From Yoonia sp. SS1-5 (lineage in GTDB: Bacteria; Pseudomonadota; Alphaproteobacteria; Rhodobacterales; Rhodobacteraceae), in contig NZ_CP151767.2 in assembly GCF_038443705.2 (NCBI RefSeq), positions 2,843,501-2,907,500 of the forward strand: a DNA stretch of 64,000 nucleotides, written 5' to 3'. Made by a program: the position numbers and the translations under genes. A model generated the notes under the pieces. That model searched no databases. It was not told where the DNA came from and saw nothing but the letters and a program-made list of their open reading frames with translations. This document shows, piece after piece, positions 43,962 to 53,567 of this stretch; within the stretch, counting starts at the first letter, position 1, and each line of letters begins with the position of its first letter.

Positions 43962-43982
43962 GGCATCGAAAGGAGGCGCGTC

Positions 43983-45443
43983 TTGTTAATCACTGATCAT
44001 GATCGCGCTGGTGGCTATTGGGGTGCTGTCTATGCCTTCTGTGCCGTAAAAGGACTGCAAGTCGTGATCGACGGCCCGGTCGGCTGCGAGAACCTCCCCG
44101 TGACATCCGTATTGCACTACACCGATGGTTTACCACCGCATGAACTGCCTATTGTCGTCACCGGTCTGGGTGAAACCGAGATGGGTGAAGGCACCGAGGA
44201 GGCGATGAAGCGCGCATGGGAGGTGCTTGATCCAGCGCTGCCCGCTGTTGTTGTGACAGGCTCCATTGCCGAGATGATCGGCGGCGGTGTGACCCCGCAA
44301 GGCACCAATATTCAGCGCTTCCTGCCCCGCACCATTGATGAGGATCAATGGGAATGTGCGGATCGGGCCATGACGTGGATTTTCACCGAATTTGGCATGA
44401 CCAAAGGCCGGATGCCGCCTGAAAAGAAACGCGAAGAGGATGCCAAGCCGCGCGTGAACATTCTTGGGCCGATGTATGGGGCCTTTAACATGCCCTCGGA
44501 TCTGGCTGAAATTCGGCGTCTCGTCGAAGGTATCGGGGCCGAGATCAATATGGTCATGCCGCTGGGTGCGCATGTGGCCGAGATGCGCAATCTGGTGAAT
44601 GCTGATGTCAATGTCACCATGTATCGCGAGTTTGGGCGCGGACTGTGCGAAGTGCTGGGTAAACCGTATCTGCAAGCCCCTTTCGGTATTGATTCTACTA
44701 CGAAATTCCTGCGCAAGCTGGGTGAGTTGACCGGGCTTGACCCTGAACCATTCATCGAACGCGAGAAGCATTCGACAATCAAACCGGTATGGGATCTGTG
44801 GCGGTCGGTCACACAGGATTTCTTTGCCACCGCTGAATTCGCCATCGTCGCCAATGAAACCTACGCCCGTGGCGTGCGGCATTTCTTGGAAAATGACCTT
44901 GGCTTTCCCTGCGCCTTTGCCGTGGCCCGCTGCAGAGGCAAGAAAACCAACAACGAGGAAGTGCGTCAATTGATGCACACCAAACGGCCACTCATCGTGC
45001 TCGGGTCCATCAATGAGAAGATGTATCTGGCCGAAATGAAGGCGGGGCATGGACCTAGTCCCGTCTTCATACCAGCAAGCTTTCCGGGGGCCGCCATTAG
45101 GCGGGCGACCGGGACGCCGTTTATGGGATATGCGGGTGCGACCTACCTGCTGCAGGAGGTCTGCAACGGGTTGTTTGATGCGCTGTTCCACATCCTGCCG
45201 CTTGGCACCGATATGGATGCGACCGATGCAACACTGACGCCGCTGCGCCGTGATTTCCCCTGGGATGCGGACGCGCAGGCCAAACTGGACGAAATCGTCG
45301 CGACGCATCCCATTCTGACCAGAATTTCTGCCGCCAAGACGCTGCGTGATGCAGCCGAACGGGCGGCCCTCGACGCCGGCAACGACCGGGTTGTTTTGGA
45401 GACCGTCGAGACACTGCAATCATCCTCGGGAGGACGGACATGA
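43983..45443 (+). CDS. bchZ: Chlorophyllide reductase subunit BchZ
   Basis: NifK-like partner of BchY. The 486 residues begin [54 protein letters not shown], matching other BchZ starts. The TTG at 43983 is therefore the likely initiator, six bases after [44 protein letters not shown] and the protochlorophyllide-reductase-like C-terminal domain ([34 protein letters not shown]) complete it. The end overlaps pufQ by four bases. The upstream twin hairpins could tune BchZ against BchY. Confidence 0.96.
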   Translation: MLITDHDRAGGYWGAVYAFCAVKGLQVVIDGPVGCENLPVTSVLHYTDGLPPHELPIVVTGLGETEMGEGTEEAMKRAWEVLDPALPAVVVTGSIAEMIGGGVTPQGTNIQRFLPRTIDEDQWECADRAMTWIFTEFGMTKGRMPPEKKREEDAKPRVNILGPMYGAFNMPSDLAEIRRLVEGIGAEINMVMPLGAHVAEMRNLVNADVNVTMYREFGRGLCEVLGKPYLQAPFGIDSTTKFLRKLGELTGLDPEPFIEREKHSTIKPVWDLWRSVTQDFFATAEFAIVANETYARGVRHFLENDLGFPCAFAVARCRGKKTNNEEVRQLMHTKRPLIVLGSINEKMYLAEMKAGHGPSPVFIPASFPGAAIRRATGTPFMGYAGATYLLQEVCNGLFDALFHILPLGTDMDATDATLTPLRRDFPWDADAQAKLDEIVATHPILTRISAAKTLRDAAERAALDAGNDRVVLETVETLQSSSGGRT

Positions 45444-45664
45444 CTGACTTTACCTCAGATGCCCCAGTGCTGCGCTCACGGACAGCACCACCAAAACGGG
45501 AATACTACGCCTATTTCGCCCTGATCTTTGTGGCGACCCTGCCGCTGGCTTTTCTGACGTGGGTTCTGACCGCCGCGCGCCGGATGGAATTGCCGGAAAA
45601 GGGACCATTCGCAAAGGCCTGGACGCAGGCCCGGATCATCACACCGCATATTTTCAACGCGTGA
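45440..45664 (+). CDS. pufQ: PufQ, bacteriochlorophyll/complex assembly factor
   Basis: Small membrane protein of 74 residues encoded first in the puf operon; it influences bacteriochlorophyll production and complex formation in Rhodobacter. A basic N-terminus is followed by one hydrophobic helix ([24 protein letters not shown], residues 22-45) and a C-terminal [16 protein letters not shown] typical of PufQ. It overlaps bchZ, so transcription from bch genes can run into puf. Confidence 0.93.
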   Translation: MTDFTSDAPVLRSRTAPPKREYYAYFALIFVATLPLAFLTWVLTAARRMELPEKGPFAKAWTQARIITPHIFNA

Positions 45665-45811
45665 GGATCCAGCATGACATTTGCCCGAACGTGGGCATTC
45701 AGAGGTTCATCGCTCCCCCCCGGGGTGATGGATTGGGGCAGAGGAAGAGCTTCTGTCGTAACCCGGCCGCGGGGGGTGCGCGGCGTCAGAACCCAATTTT
45801 GGAGACAAAAC

Positions 45812-45967
45812 ATGGCTGACAAATCGGACCTGTCCTTCACAGGTCTCACTGACGAGCAGGCCCAGGAACTGCATTCGGTGTACATGAGCGGGTTTACGAT
45901 CTTCACGATCGTAGCCGTGGTTGCTCACTTTCTGACGTACATCAAGCTTCCCTGGTTCAGCTGGTAG
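45812..45967 (+). CDS. pufB: Light-harvesting LH1 beta subunit PufB
   Basis: Antenna polypeptide of 51 residues, [23 protein letters not shown] at the N-terminus, one membrane helix, and the bacteriochlorophyll ligand histidine in [19 protein letters not shown] 45812 follows TTGGAGAC. The same frame is open upstream to 45674, but those codons are leader sequence. The 147-base pufQ-pufB gap is GC-rich and holds no other gene. Confidence 0.96.
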   Translation: MADKSDLSFTGLTDEQAQELHSVYMSGFTIFTIVAVVAHFLTYIKLPWFSW

Positions 45968-45982
45968 GGAAAGGAAAAGCAC

Positions 45983-46141
45983 ATGGCACAGTTCTACAAG
46001 ATCTGGCTGGTCTTCGACCCCCGCCGCGTTTTCGTGGCGCAGGGCGTTTTCCTGTTCCTTCTCGCAGCGATGATTCACCTCGTCCTGCTGAGCAATGAAA
46101 GCACAAACTGGTTCCAACTCGCCTTTGGCGCAGGTGGCTAA
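45983..46141 (+). CDS. pufA: Light-harvesting LH1 alpha subunit PufA
   Basis: Antenna polypeptide of 52 residues: [20 protein letters not shown], then a single membrane helix containing the ligand histidine in [12 protein letters not shown], ending in [12 protein letters not shown]. The [11 protein letters not shown] start is a hallmark of LH1 alpha. It lies 15 bases after pufB with an AAGGAAAA ribosome-binding region. A strong hairpin follows before pufL. Confidence 0.96.
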   Translation: MAQFYKIWLVFDPRRVFVAQGVFLFLLAAMIHLVLLSNESTNWFQLAFGAGG

Positions 46142-46161
46142 CCGGCTTTGCCGCAAACACA

Positions 46162-46193
46162 GCTAGGGGCGGAGCGCGGGTTCCGCCCCTGGC
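46162..46193 (+). promoter_or_regulatory. pufA-pufL intercistronic stem-loop
   Basis: Twelve-pair stem (GCTAGGGGCGGA / TCCGCCCCTGGC, one G-T pair) with an eight-base loop, placed 20 bases after pufA. In Rhodobacter an equivalent hairpin protects the pufBA message from 3' decay, so that antenna is made in excess of reaction centre. The structure is seen here; the role is by analogy. Confidence 0.82.
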
Positions 46194-46268
46194 AAACCGC
46201 AAGACATTGACGACGACAGGGCGCGCTCGAACGGGGTCGCAGGGCCTGTCCATGAATGGAGTAGGAAG

Positions 46269-47099
46269 ATGGCACAGCTCAGCTTCGAAAGAAAATACCG
46301 GGTCCGTGGCGGGACATTGGTTGGCGGTGATCTGTTCGACTTTTGGGTGGGGCCATTTTATGTGGGCTTCTTCGGGGTCACGACGTTCTTTTTCGCCGTC
46401 CTTGGGACAATCTTGATTTTTTACGGGGCCAGCCAGGGCCCGACATGGAACCCGTGGTTGATTTCGATCAATCCGCCGCCACTGGAATATGGGCTGGGGG
46501 CCGCGCCGCTGCTTGACGGGGGGCTGTGGCAGATCATTACGATCTGTGCCATCGGCGCCTTTGTCAGCTGGATGATGCGCGAGGTCGAGATTTGCCGCAA
46601 ACTGGGCATCGGCTATCACGTGCCTTTCGCCTTTGGTGTTGCCATCTTTGCCTATGTGACCCTTGTGGTGATCCGCCCCGTCCTGCTGGGCGCATGGGGT
46701 CATGGATTTCCCTATGGCATCTTCAGCCATCTCGATTGGGTGAACAACGTGGGCTACGCCTATGGCAACTTCCACTACAACCCGGTCCACATGATCGCGA
46801 TCACCTTCTTCTTTACCAACTGTCTGGCATTGGCCTTGCACGGCAGCCTCGTGCTGTCCGCGGTCAATCCGGGCAAGGGCAAGGAGATCGCATCGCCTGA
46901 CCATGAAGACACCTATTTCCGTGATCTGATCGGCTATTCCATCGGGCCGCTGGGCATTCACCGTCTGGGCTTGTTCCTTGCGCTGAACGCCGGGTTCTGG
47001 AGCGCGATCTGCATCGTGATTTCCGGCACCATCTGGTTCGAGGAATGGATCGTCTGGTGGGATTGGTATTACGAGCTGCCCTGGTGGCGGGACCTGTAA
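46269..47099 (+). CDS. pufL: Photosynthetic reaction centre L subunit
   Basis: Core reaction-centre protein of 276 residues with five membrane helices. It starts [37 protein letters not shown] and contains the pigment and iron ligand segments [27 protein letters not shown] and [19 protein letters not shown], ending [19 protein letters not shown] immediately precedes the ATG. 14 bases separate it from pufM. Confidence 0.98.
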   Translation: MAQLSFERKYRVRGGTLVGGDLFDFWVGPFYVGFFGVTTFFFAVLGTILIFYGASQGPTWNPWLISINPPPLEYGLGAAPLLDGGLWQIITICAIGAFVSWMMREVEICRKLGIGYHVPFAFGVAIFAYVTLVVIRPVLLGAWGHGFPYGIFSHLDWVNNVGYAYGNFHYNPVHMIAITFFFTNCLALALHGSLVLSAVNPGKGKEIASPDHEDTYFRDLIGYSIGPLGIHRLGLFLALNAGFWSAICIVISGTIWFEEWIVWWDWYYELPWWRDL

Positions 47100-47113
47100 G
47101 GAGGACATGAACA

Positions 47114-48043
47114 ATGGCTGAATATCAAAACATCTTCACCCAGGTTCAGGTTCAAGGCCCGCCTGAATTGGGGATCAACCCTGCTGAGACGAACCCTGCA
47201 TCGGAACGGATCGGCAAGGGCCGTTTCTCGACCCTGTTCGGTTGGTTTGGCAACGCCCAGTTGGGTCCGCTGTATCTGGGCTCGTTCGGGGTAATTTCAC
47301 TGGCGACGGGCCTGATCTGGTTCGTCATGGTCGGTTTGTCCTTCTGGGCGCAGGCCGACTACAACCCGGCGATCTTCCTGCGGGATCTGTTCTGGCTGTC
47401 GCTGGACCCACCCTCACCGGGCTATGGTCTGGGCATGCCGCCGATGGATGACGGGGGCTATTTCATGATTGCGTCCTTCTTCCTGCTGATTTCGGTGCTG
47501 ACATGGTGGGTACGCACCTATCTGCGGGCCGAGGCGCTGGGCATGGGCAAGCATGTGGCCTGGGCGTTTGCGTCGGCGATCTGGCTGTTTCTTGTGCTGG
47601 GCCTGTTCCGGCCCATCCTGATGGGTGACTGGTCTGAAATGGTCCCATACGGGGTGTTCAGCCATCTGGACTGGACCAACCTGTTCTCGATCACGCATGG
47701 AAACCTGTTCTACAACCCGTTCCACGCCCTTTCGATTGTGTTCCTCTATGGCTCGGCCCTGCTGTTTGCGATGCATGGGGCGACCATTCTGGCCGTCAGC
47801 CGGTTTGGCGGTGAACGCGAGATCGAACAGATCGTTGACCGCGGCACGGCCACAGAGCGGGCCGCGCTGTTCTGGCGCTGGACTATGGGCTTTAACGCCA
47901 CGATGGAAGGTATCCACCGTTGGGCCTGGTGGTTTGCAGTTCTGACCACATTGACAGGCGGCATTGGCATCCTGTTGTCTGGGACGGTCGTTGATAACTG
48001 GTTTGTCTGGGCGCAAGACCACGGCTTTGCGCCGGTCAACTGA
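47114..48043 (+). CDS. pufM: Photosynthetic reaction centre M subunit
   Basis: Partner of PufL, 309 residues: [23 protein letters not shown], then [20 protein letters not shown] and helices with ligand histidines in [27 protein letters not shown] and [38 protein letters not shown] precedes the ATG. The C-terminus is the short type, as in species with PufX rather than PufC. Confidence 0.98.
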   Translation: MAEYQNIFTQVQVQGPPELGINPAETNPASERIGKGRFSTLFGWFGNAQLGPLYLGSFGVISLATGLIWFVMVGLSFWAQADYNPAIFLRDLFWLSLDPPSPGYGLGMPPMDDGGYFMIASFFLLISVLTWWVRTYLRAEALGMGKHVAWAFASAIWLFLVLGLFRPILMGDWSEMVPYGVFSHLDWTNLFSITHGNLFYNPFHALSIVFLYGSALLFAMHGATILAVSRFGGEREIEQIVDRGTATERAALFWRWTMGFNATMEGIHRWAWWFAVLTTLTGGIGILLSGTVVDNWFVWAQDHGFAPVN

Positions 48044-48054
48044 GGAGAATGACG

Positions 48055-48291
48055 ATGAGTGATAACGACAACATCCTTGAGACCACCAGCCGGGGGCGTC
48101 TGACCGCTGATGTGACGCTCCTGATGCTCAAAGGGGCAGGCTATGCGTTGGTGTTCTGTCTGGCATTGTGGTTCGTCATCGCGGTGATTGCGGTGATCGG
48201 ACGGGCACTGCCCGAGGAAAGCCGTGAAACACCTGATCCGATCAACCGGTCGTCTTTGCCGATTGAGACGCCACTGGTGCAAGTTAGCTGA
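48055..48291 (+). CDS. pufX: PufX, LH1-reaction centre organising protein
   Basis: Small single-helix protein (78 residues) that leaves a gap in the LH1 ring for quinone exchange. The segment [35 protein letters not shown] parallels the Rhodobacter PufX pattern MMKGAGWA...GRMLP. Start ATG 48055 lies seven bases after GGAG; the ATG at 48049 is too close. Overall identity to PufX appears modest, as is usual for this fast-evolving protein, but position directly after pufM and before dxs supports the call. Confidence 0.88.
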   Translation: MSDNDNILETTSRGRLTADVTLLMLKGAGYALVFCLALWFVIAVIAVIGRALPEESRETPDPINRSSLPIETPLVQVS

Positions 48292-48410
48292 TTGGGGCGG
48301 GCGGCTGGCGCGACGCTGCCGCCCGGTCCTTCGCTGTCGGGCCTCCCTCCCTGGCTGGCCCGTCATGGGGTCTGGCGACCCCGTTCCCTTCCTGTTGGCT
48401 ACAGGAGACT

Positions 48411-48450
48411 GGCGTCGCAAACGGACTTGTCCGATTTGCGGCGCCTTTTT
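48411..48450 (+). terminator. Strong terminator of the puf operon
   Basis: A long stem (GGCGTCGCAAA-CGGA with TCCG-A-TTTGCGGCGCC, CTTG loop, one bulge and one G-T pair) runs directly into five Ts, 120 bases after pufX. A smaller perfect hairpin (GGGGTC TGGC GACCCC) lies at 48367-48382. Together they would protect the puf message 3' end and insulate dxs. Confidence 0.85.
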
Positions 48451-48470
48451 CATATCACAAAGGTGCCGCC

Positions 48471-50396
48471 ATGACTAATCGCCCCCACACCCCCGTTCTC
48501 GATGCGGTTGCAGGTCCCGCGGATATCCGACGTCTAAGCGATGACGCCTTGGCAAGTCTGGCCGCAGATGTCCGGGCCGAGGTCATTTCGGCCGTGTCCG
48601 AAACCGGCGGGCATCTTGGGTCATCGCTGGGCGTGGTTGAGTTGACCGTGGCGCTGCATGCCGTCTTTGACACCCCGCGGGACAAGCTGATCTGGGACGT
48701 CTCGCATCAATGCTATCCGCACAAGGTGCTGACCGGTCGACGTGACCGGATCCGGACCCTGCGCCAGGAGGGTGGCTTGTCAGGTTTTACCAAACGGGCC
48801 GAGAGCGATTTTGACCCCTTTGGCGCTGCCCATTCCAGCACGTCCATTTCTGCCGCTTTGGGTTTCACAATTGGCCGGGATATGGGCCGGCCGACAGGTG
48901 ATGCGATCGCCGTGATCGGCGACGGGTCCATCAGTGCTGGCATGGCTTATGAGGCGATGAACAATGCCGGCCACGAAGGTCGCCGGATGTTTGTCATTCT
49001 CAATGACAACGAGATGTCGATTGCCCCACCAACCGGTGCGATGTCGAAATATCTGTCCAGCCTCTATGCCTCGCCCATGGGCGATTTGCACAAGATGGCG
49101 GAAGGGTTCGAATCTGCATTGCCCGGCCCGATCCGGGATCATGCCCGCCGCGCCCGCCAATTGGTGACCGGCATGCAAACCGGCGGGTCCGGCACATTGT
49201 TTGAAGAACTGGGGTTCAGTTATGTCGGCCCCATTGACGGCCACGACATGTCCCAACTTCTGCCGGTCCTGCGCTCGGCCCGGACCCGCGCGACCGGACC
49301 GGTTCTGATCCATGTCTGTACCACCAAAGGCAAGGGCTATGCCCCCGCCGAACACAGTGCCGATTGCGGGCATGGTGTCGCGAAATTCGATGTGCAGACC
49401 GGAACGCAGGCCAAGGCAAAGTCAAATGCGCCAAGCTACACCAAGGTATTTGGCAGTGCCTTGACGGTCGAAGCGCAACAAGATCCCAATATCGTCGCGG
49501 TCACCGCTGCCATGCCATCGGGAACCGGGGTGAACATCATGGAGGAACGCTTCGCGTCCCGCGTCTTTGATGTCGGTATCGCAGAGCAGCATGCGGTGAC
49601 GTTTGCAGGCGGCATGGCCGCGAGTGGCTTGCGTCCATTCTGCGCGATTTATTCGACTTTCCTGCAACGCGGCTATGATCAGGTGGTCCACGATATCGCC
49701 TTGCAAAACCTGCCGGTCCGCTTTGCGATTGATCGTGCCGGGCTGGTTGGCGCCGATGGTCCGACCCATGCCGGTTCCTTTGATATCGGGTATATGGCCG
49801 CACTACCGAATATGGTGGTGATGGCCGCCGGCAACGAGTTGGAGCTGATGCATATGGTCCGCACGGCCGCGGCCTATGATGACGGCCCCATCGCCTTTCG
49901 CTATCCGCGTGGCGAGGGCGTTGGCCTTGATTTGCCCGAACGCGGCAATGTCATTGAGATTGGCAAGGGCCGTATTGTGCAGGAGGGATCTGATGTCGCG
50001 CTGCTCTCCTTCGGCGCGCATCTGTCGGAATGCCAGATTGCGGCTGACCAAATGGCGGCACAGGGTGTGTCGGTTACGATTGCCGATGCCCGCTTTGCCA
50101 AGCCGCTGGATCGGGATTTGATCCGGCAACTGCTGCGGCATCACAAGGCTGTCGTGACGGTTGAGCAGGGCGCCCGTGGCGGATTTGGCGCCATGGTGCT
50201 GCATGATCTGGCCAATGACGGGCTGCTGGATGGCCGCTGCCAGGTCCGGACGATGACATTGCCCGATCGCTATATAGACCAGGCTGCGCCGGCGGCCATG
50301 TATGCCGATGCAGGTCTGACAGCTGTTGATATTGCAGCAACCGCGATGCAGGCCGCAGGGCTGAAGTTGAAACGCTCACCGGTCGGCGTCGCCTGA
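48471..50396 (+). CDS. dxs: 1-deoxy-D-xylulose-5-phosphate synthase
   Basis: First enzyme of the MEP pathway, condensing pyruvate and glyceraldehyde-3-phosphate with thiamine diphosphate. The 641 residues show [45 protein letters not shown], the ThDP motif [21 protein letters not shown] near 143-163, and [43 protein letters not shown] near 365. It lies after pufX as in Rhodobacter, so isoprenoid supply is linked to photosynthesis genes. A terminator separates it from puf; no promoter is obvious in the 20 bases before it. Confidence 0.97.
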   Translation: MTNRPHTPVLDAVAGPADIRRLSDDALASLAADVRAEVISAVSETGGHLGSSLGVVELTVALHAVFDTPRDKLIWDVSHQCYPHKVLTGRRDRIRTLRQEGGLSGFTKRAESDFDPFGAAHSSTSISAALGFTIGRDMGRPTGDAIAVIGDGSISAGMAYEAMNNAGHEGRRMFVILNDNEMSIAPPTGAMSKYLSSLYASPMGDLHKMAEGFESALPGPIRDHARRARQLVTGMQTGGSGTLFEELGFSYVGPIDGHDMSQLLPVLRSARTRATGPVLIHVCTTKGKGYAPAEHSADCGHGVAKFDVQTGTQAKAKSNAPSYTKVFGSALTVEAQQDPNIVAVTAAMPSGTGVNIMEERFASRVFDVGIAEQHAVTFAGGMAASGLRPFCAIYSTFLQRGYDQVVHDIALQNLPVRFAIDRAGLVGADGPTHAGSFDIGYMAALPNMVVMAAGNELELMHMVRTAAAYDDGPIAFRYPRGEGVGLDLPERGNVIEIGKGRIVQEGSDVALLSFGAHLSECQIAADQMAAQGVSVTIADARFAKPLDRDLIRQLLRHHKAVVTVEQGARGGFGAMVLHDLANDGLLDGRCQVRTMTLPDRYIDQAAPAAMYADAGLTAVDIAATAMQAAGLKLKRSPVGVA

Positions 50397-50522
50397 ACCA
50401 GCCGTACGGTCGGGTCTGCGTCGCCGCGCGGGGCGAATAGGTCTTCACGCATCCGATCGAGGCCCGCGAAGTTCCTACCTTTTGCCGGTTTCACCACGCC
50501 AGAATTTTCGACTTGCCGTTTG

Positions 50523-50538
50523 TTACTTTATAAAATAA
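50523..50538. promoter_or_regulatory. Putative Zur box
   Basis: TTACTTTATAAAATAA is an AT-rich inverted repeat (TTA-n-TTTATAAA-n-TAA) in an otherwise GC-rich gap, 28 bases before zur. AT-rich palindromes of this form are typical Fur/Zur operators. It would place zur and the downstream zinc genes under zinc control. Confidence 0.6.
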
Positions 50539-50565
50539 TCCTCCCGAAACGATGGAGGTGGGTCC

Positions 50566-50952
50566 ATGAGGAAACGCGCAGCTGCCCGGCAAACGGATGT
50601 TTTGACCGTGTTGAAGGCCTCTGACAGGCCAATGACAGCCTACCAAATTCTGGAACGGCTGCAGATCAGCGAGCCTGATATCGCCCCGCCCACCGTCTAT
50701 CGCACACTATCGGCACTGACCGATCAAGGTCAGGCACACAGGTTGGAGTCGATCAAGGCCTTTGTTCCCTGCCGCTGCAGCCATGTCGAAAGCGTGCCTG
50801 TTCTGGCGATTTGCGAAGATTGCGGATCGGTCGAAGAACATGACGGCAGCAGCCTTTTGCCGCAGCTTGATGCGCTGACGGATCAGAATGCCTTTCGGGC
50901 TGATCGTCACATCGTCGAAATTCATGGGCAATGCGCCACCTGCGCCGCCTGA
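50566..50952 (+). CDS. zur: Zinc-uptake regulator Zur (Fur family)
   Basis: Zinc-sensing repressor of 128 residues. The winged helix includes MTAYQILERLQISEPDIAPPTVYRTLSALTDQGQAHRLES. Cysteine/histidine metal sites are visible in VPCRCSHVESV, AICEDCGSVEEHD and the C-terminal QCATCAA; the two CxxC pairs form the structural zinc site. A GGAGGTG Shine-Dalgarno precedes ATG 50566. Immediate linkage to a ZrgA-like protein and ABC genes supports Zur rather than Fur or PerR. Confidence 0.92.
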   Translation: MRKRAAARQTDVLTVLKASDRPMTAYQILERLQISEPDIAPPTVYRTLSALTDQGQAHRLESIKAFVPCRCSHVESVPVLAICEDCGSVEEHDGSSLLPQLDALTDQNAFRADRHIVEIHGQCATCAA

Positions 50953-50981
50953 GCCAACGCAATCATTCAAACGGATTCATC

Positions 50982-51596
50982 ATGAAACAAGCACTGTCTC
51001 TTATTGCCCTTGTCGCCGCCATGCCCGCCTTTGGCGAACAAACCCGCCAATTGGATGCCCACGAACATGGTGTTGGCAAGCTGAATATTGCCATCGACGG
51101 CACGACAGTGGCGATGGAATTTCACGCCCCTGGCGCCGACATTGTCGGATTTGAATATGTCGCAGAAAGCGACGCCGACATTGCCGCGATTGATGCGGCC
51201 CTTGTGACACTCGGCGCCCCGCTTGATCTTTTTACTGTGCCGGATGCCGCGGCTTGCACCGTCGCTGAAACGCAGGTCGCACTGGAAAGCGAAGAGGCCC
51301 ATGATGATCATGGTGAGGATGACCATGGCCACGACGACGATGGGCATGACGACCATGGACATGATGATCACAGCGATGACGATCACGCCGCGCATGAAGA
51401 AGAGGCCGGACATACAGAGTTCCATGCCGAATATACGCTGAACTGCGAAAACGCTGATGCGTTGACCAGCATTGCGTTTGGATATTTCGATACCTTCCCG
51501 AACGCGCAAGAGGTTGAGGTGCAGATCATCACCGCATCAGGCGCGCAGGGCGTTGTGGTGGAACGTGACGCGCCCGAGCTGAATATCGGGCAATAA
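50982..51596 (+). CDS. zrgA: ZrgA-like periplasmic zinc-binding protein (DUF2796)
   Basis: Secreted protein of 204 residues with signal peptide MKQALSLIALVAAMPAFGEQ, followed by DAHEHGVGKLNIAIDGTTVAMEFHAPGADIVGFE, the DUF2796/ZrgA start. Residues about 100-145 are an extraordinary run of Asp, Glu and His (HDDHGEDDHGHDDDGHDDH and on), an obvious zinc-collecting loop. The C-terminal ALTSIAFGYFDTFPNAQEVEVQII is also family-like. It lies 29 bases after zur and begins the presumed zinc-uptake operon. Confidence 0.88.
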   Translation: MKQALSLIALVAAMPAFGEQTRQLDAHEHGVGKLNIAIDGTTVAMEFHAPGADIVGFEYVAESDADIAAIDAALVTLGAPLDLFTVPDAAACTVAETQVALESEEAHDDHGEDDHGHDDDGHDDHGHDDHSDDDHAAHEEEAGHTEFHAEYTLNCENADALTSIAFGYFDTFPNAQEVEVQIITASGAQGVVVERDAPELNIGQ

Positions 51597-51611
51597 ACAT
51601 AGTTGGCGACG

Positions 51612-52298
51612 ATGGTTCTTGCACTTTCCGATGTCGGCTACAGATGGCCGGGGCGGGCCGGTTTTTCGCTGACCGTGCCGGAATTGACCGTTGCCAAGGC
51701 TGAATCTGTTCTGCTGCTGGGTGAAAGCGGTTCGGGGAAATCGACGCTGCTGTCATTGATCTGCGGAACGATTCTGCCCGATCAGGGTAGCGTCACCATT
51801 GCAGACACCAATATCGCCAAGCTGTCCGGTGGCGCACGCGACAGGTTTCGCGCCGAGCAAGTCGGCGTGATCTTTCAACAGTTTAACCTGCTGCCCTTTG
51901 CATCTGTGACTGACAATATTCTGCTGCCGCTTCGTTTTGCCCCTGCGCGCCGGCAGCGTGTCAGTGATGCCGCAGCCACAGCCGCAACGATTTGCAGCGC
52001 ACTTGGTCTGCCGGCCGAGGTGATGGGCGCAAAGGCAACGGCGCTTAGCGTTGGCCAGCAACAGCGTGTTGCCGTCGCCCGGGCGCTGATCGGGCAGCCG
52101 CCGCTGATCATCGCCGATGAACCGACATCGGCGCTTGATGCAACCAGCCAGGCGGCCTTTCTCGATTTGCTGTTTGCACAGACACAGGCGCATGACACCT
52201 CGCTTTTGATGGTCAGCCATGATCCGCGGCTTGGGGATCGCTTTGACCGGGTCATCCGTATGGAAGATATCGCCCAGATCGAAAGGGCCGCTGCATGA
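51612..52298 (+). CDS. zrgB: ABC transporter ATP-binding protein (ZrgB-like, LolD/FtsE class)
   Basis: A 228-residue ATPase with Walker A LGESGSGKSTLLSLICGTI near 38, Q-loop FQQFNLLPFASVTDNILLPL, signature LSVGQQQRVAVARALIGQPP and Walker B LIIADEPTSALDATSQ. The class usually works with a four-helix FtsX-like permease, encoded next. ATG 51612 is preferred over TTG 51603. In Vibrio cholerae an equivalent gene belongs to the zrgABCDE zinc system as I recall it. Confidence 0.85.
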   Translation: MVLALSDVGYRWPGRAGFSLTVPELTVAKAESVLLLGESGSGKSTLLSLICGTILPDQGSVTIADTNIAKLSGGARDRFRAEQVGVIFQQFNLLPFASVTDNILLPLRFAPARRQRVSDAAATAATICSALGLPAEVMGAKATALSVGQQQRVAVARALIGQPPLIIADEPTSALDATSQAAFLDLLFAQTQAHDTSLLMVSHDPRLGDRFDRVIRMEDIAQIERAAA

Positions 52299-53545
52299 TC
52301 CTGCGTCTGGCCATTGCCTCGCTATTTGCGCGTGCTTTGACCGTGGGCATGACCATTCTTGCCATCGCCTTGTCTGTCGCCCTGTATCTTGGGGTGGAAA
52401 AGGTCCGCACCGGCGCCAAGACCAGTTTTGCGGATACGATTTCCGGCACTGACCTGATTGTTGGTGCGCGGTCCGGGTCCGTCCAGCTATTGCTGTATTC
52501 GGTGTTCCGCATCGGCAATGCGACCAACAATGTGACCTGGGAAAGCTATCAGGATATCGCGGCGCGGCCGGATGTTGACTGGATTGTCCCGATTTCGCTG
52601 GGTGACAGTCATCGCCAGTTCCGGGTGATGGGAACGACCCAGGCTTTTTTCGAACATTACAAATATAGGCAAGGCAGATCGCTGGCCGTCGCAGACGGGA
52701 TCATCATGGATGACCTGTTTGACACCGTTATCGGTGCCGATGTTGCCACAACGCTGGGCTATAGCGTGGGCGACCCGATCATCGTTGCGCATGGTCTGGC
52801 ATCCTTTGCCGAGCATAAGGACCAGCCGTTCCGTGTATCGGGCATTCTGGAAAAAACTGGCACACCTGTTGATCGGACCGTGATTGTCAGCATGGAGGCG
52901 ATTGAGGCGATCCATGTGGATTGGCAGGGCGGCGCCCAGATCCCCGGGCAGGCGACGCCCGCGGATGTGATCCGCCAGATGAACTTGACCCCCAAAGCTG
53001 TCACCGCCGCACTGGTCGGTGTCGAAAGCCCATTGCAGACCTTTGCGCTGCAGCGTGCGATCAATGAATACCCCGAAGAGCCCTTGCTGGCTGTCCTGCC
53101 CGGCGTTGCCCTGCAGGAACTATGGGGGATCGTGGGCATTGCGGAAACTGCCTTGCTTGCGGTGTCGGCCATGGTTGTTGTCACCGCACTGATCGGCATG
53201 ATGGCGACGATCTTTTCCAGCCTGAATGAACGCCGCCGCGAAATGGCGATCTTTCGGGCGACGGGGGCAAGACCCGCGACAATCCTTGGGATGCTTGTTC
53301 TCGAGGCCATGGTCATGGCTGCAGCGGGCGCTATTATTGGATTGGGGCTGTTATACATCGGGCTGACCATCGCGCAGCCTGTTGTCGATAGCGCCTTTGG
53401 TTTGTGGCTGCCAATTGATGCGCCCACCTTGCGCGAGCTCTGGGTGATCATCGGCGTTGTCTGCGCTGGCGCAATTGTGAGCCTTGTGCCCGCATTGCGG
53501 GCTTACAAAATGTCGGTTGCAGATGGTATGATGGTGAAAACGTGA
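52295..53545 (+). CDS. zrgC: ABC transporter permease (ZrgC-like, FtsX/MacB fold)
   Basis: A 416-residue membrane protein with an N-terminal helix (LFARALTVGMTILAIALSVALYLGVEKV), a large periplasmic MacB-like domain (about 40-270) and three C-terminal helices. The last of these carry VVTALIGMMATIFSSLNERRREMAIFRATGARPATILGMLVLEAMVM, the FtsX-domain signature. It overlaps the ATPase gene by four bases. Such permeases do not form an import channel in the usual way, so its mechanism in zinc acquisition is unclear. Confidence 0.85.
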   Translation: MILRLAIASLFARALTVGMTILAIALSVALYLGVEKVRTGAKTSFADTISGTDLIVGARSGSVQLLLYSVFRIGNATNNVTWESYQDIAARPDVDWIVPISLGDSHRQFRVMGTTQAFFEHYKYRQGRSLAVADGIIMDDLFDTVIGADVATTLGYSVGDPIIVAHGLASFAEHKDQPFRVSGILEKTGTPVDRTVIVSMEAIEAIHVDWQGGAQIPGQATPADVIRQMNLTPKAVTAALVGVESPLQTFALQRAINEYPEEPLLAVLPGVALQELWGIVGIAETALLAVSAMVVVTALIGMMATIFSSLNERRREMAIFRATGARPATILGMLVLEAMVMAAAGAIIGLGLLYIGLTIAQPVVDSAFGLWLPIDAPTLRELWVIIGVVCAGAIVSLVPALRAYKMSVADGMMVKT

Positions 53546-53567
53546 AACCCATGATGAGGTGAACGGA

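Noticed and set aside
45674..45811. Upstream extension of the pufB frame
   Set aside because: The LH1 beta family starts at [12 protein letters not shown] (45812), directly behind a Shine-Dalgarno. The extension is only leader sequence left open by chance.
48292..48470. Thiamine (TPP) riboswitch before dxs
   Set aside because: The gap is filled by simple hairpins ending in a terminator; the conserved TPP-aptamer segments are not seen.
50270..50497. Minus-strand frame overlapping the dxs end (MVKPAKGRNFAGLDRMRED)
   Set aside because: The first part looks faintly protein-like but most of it is antisense to dxs, and it has no ribosome-binding site or family resemblance.
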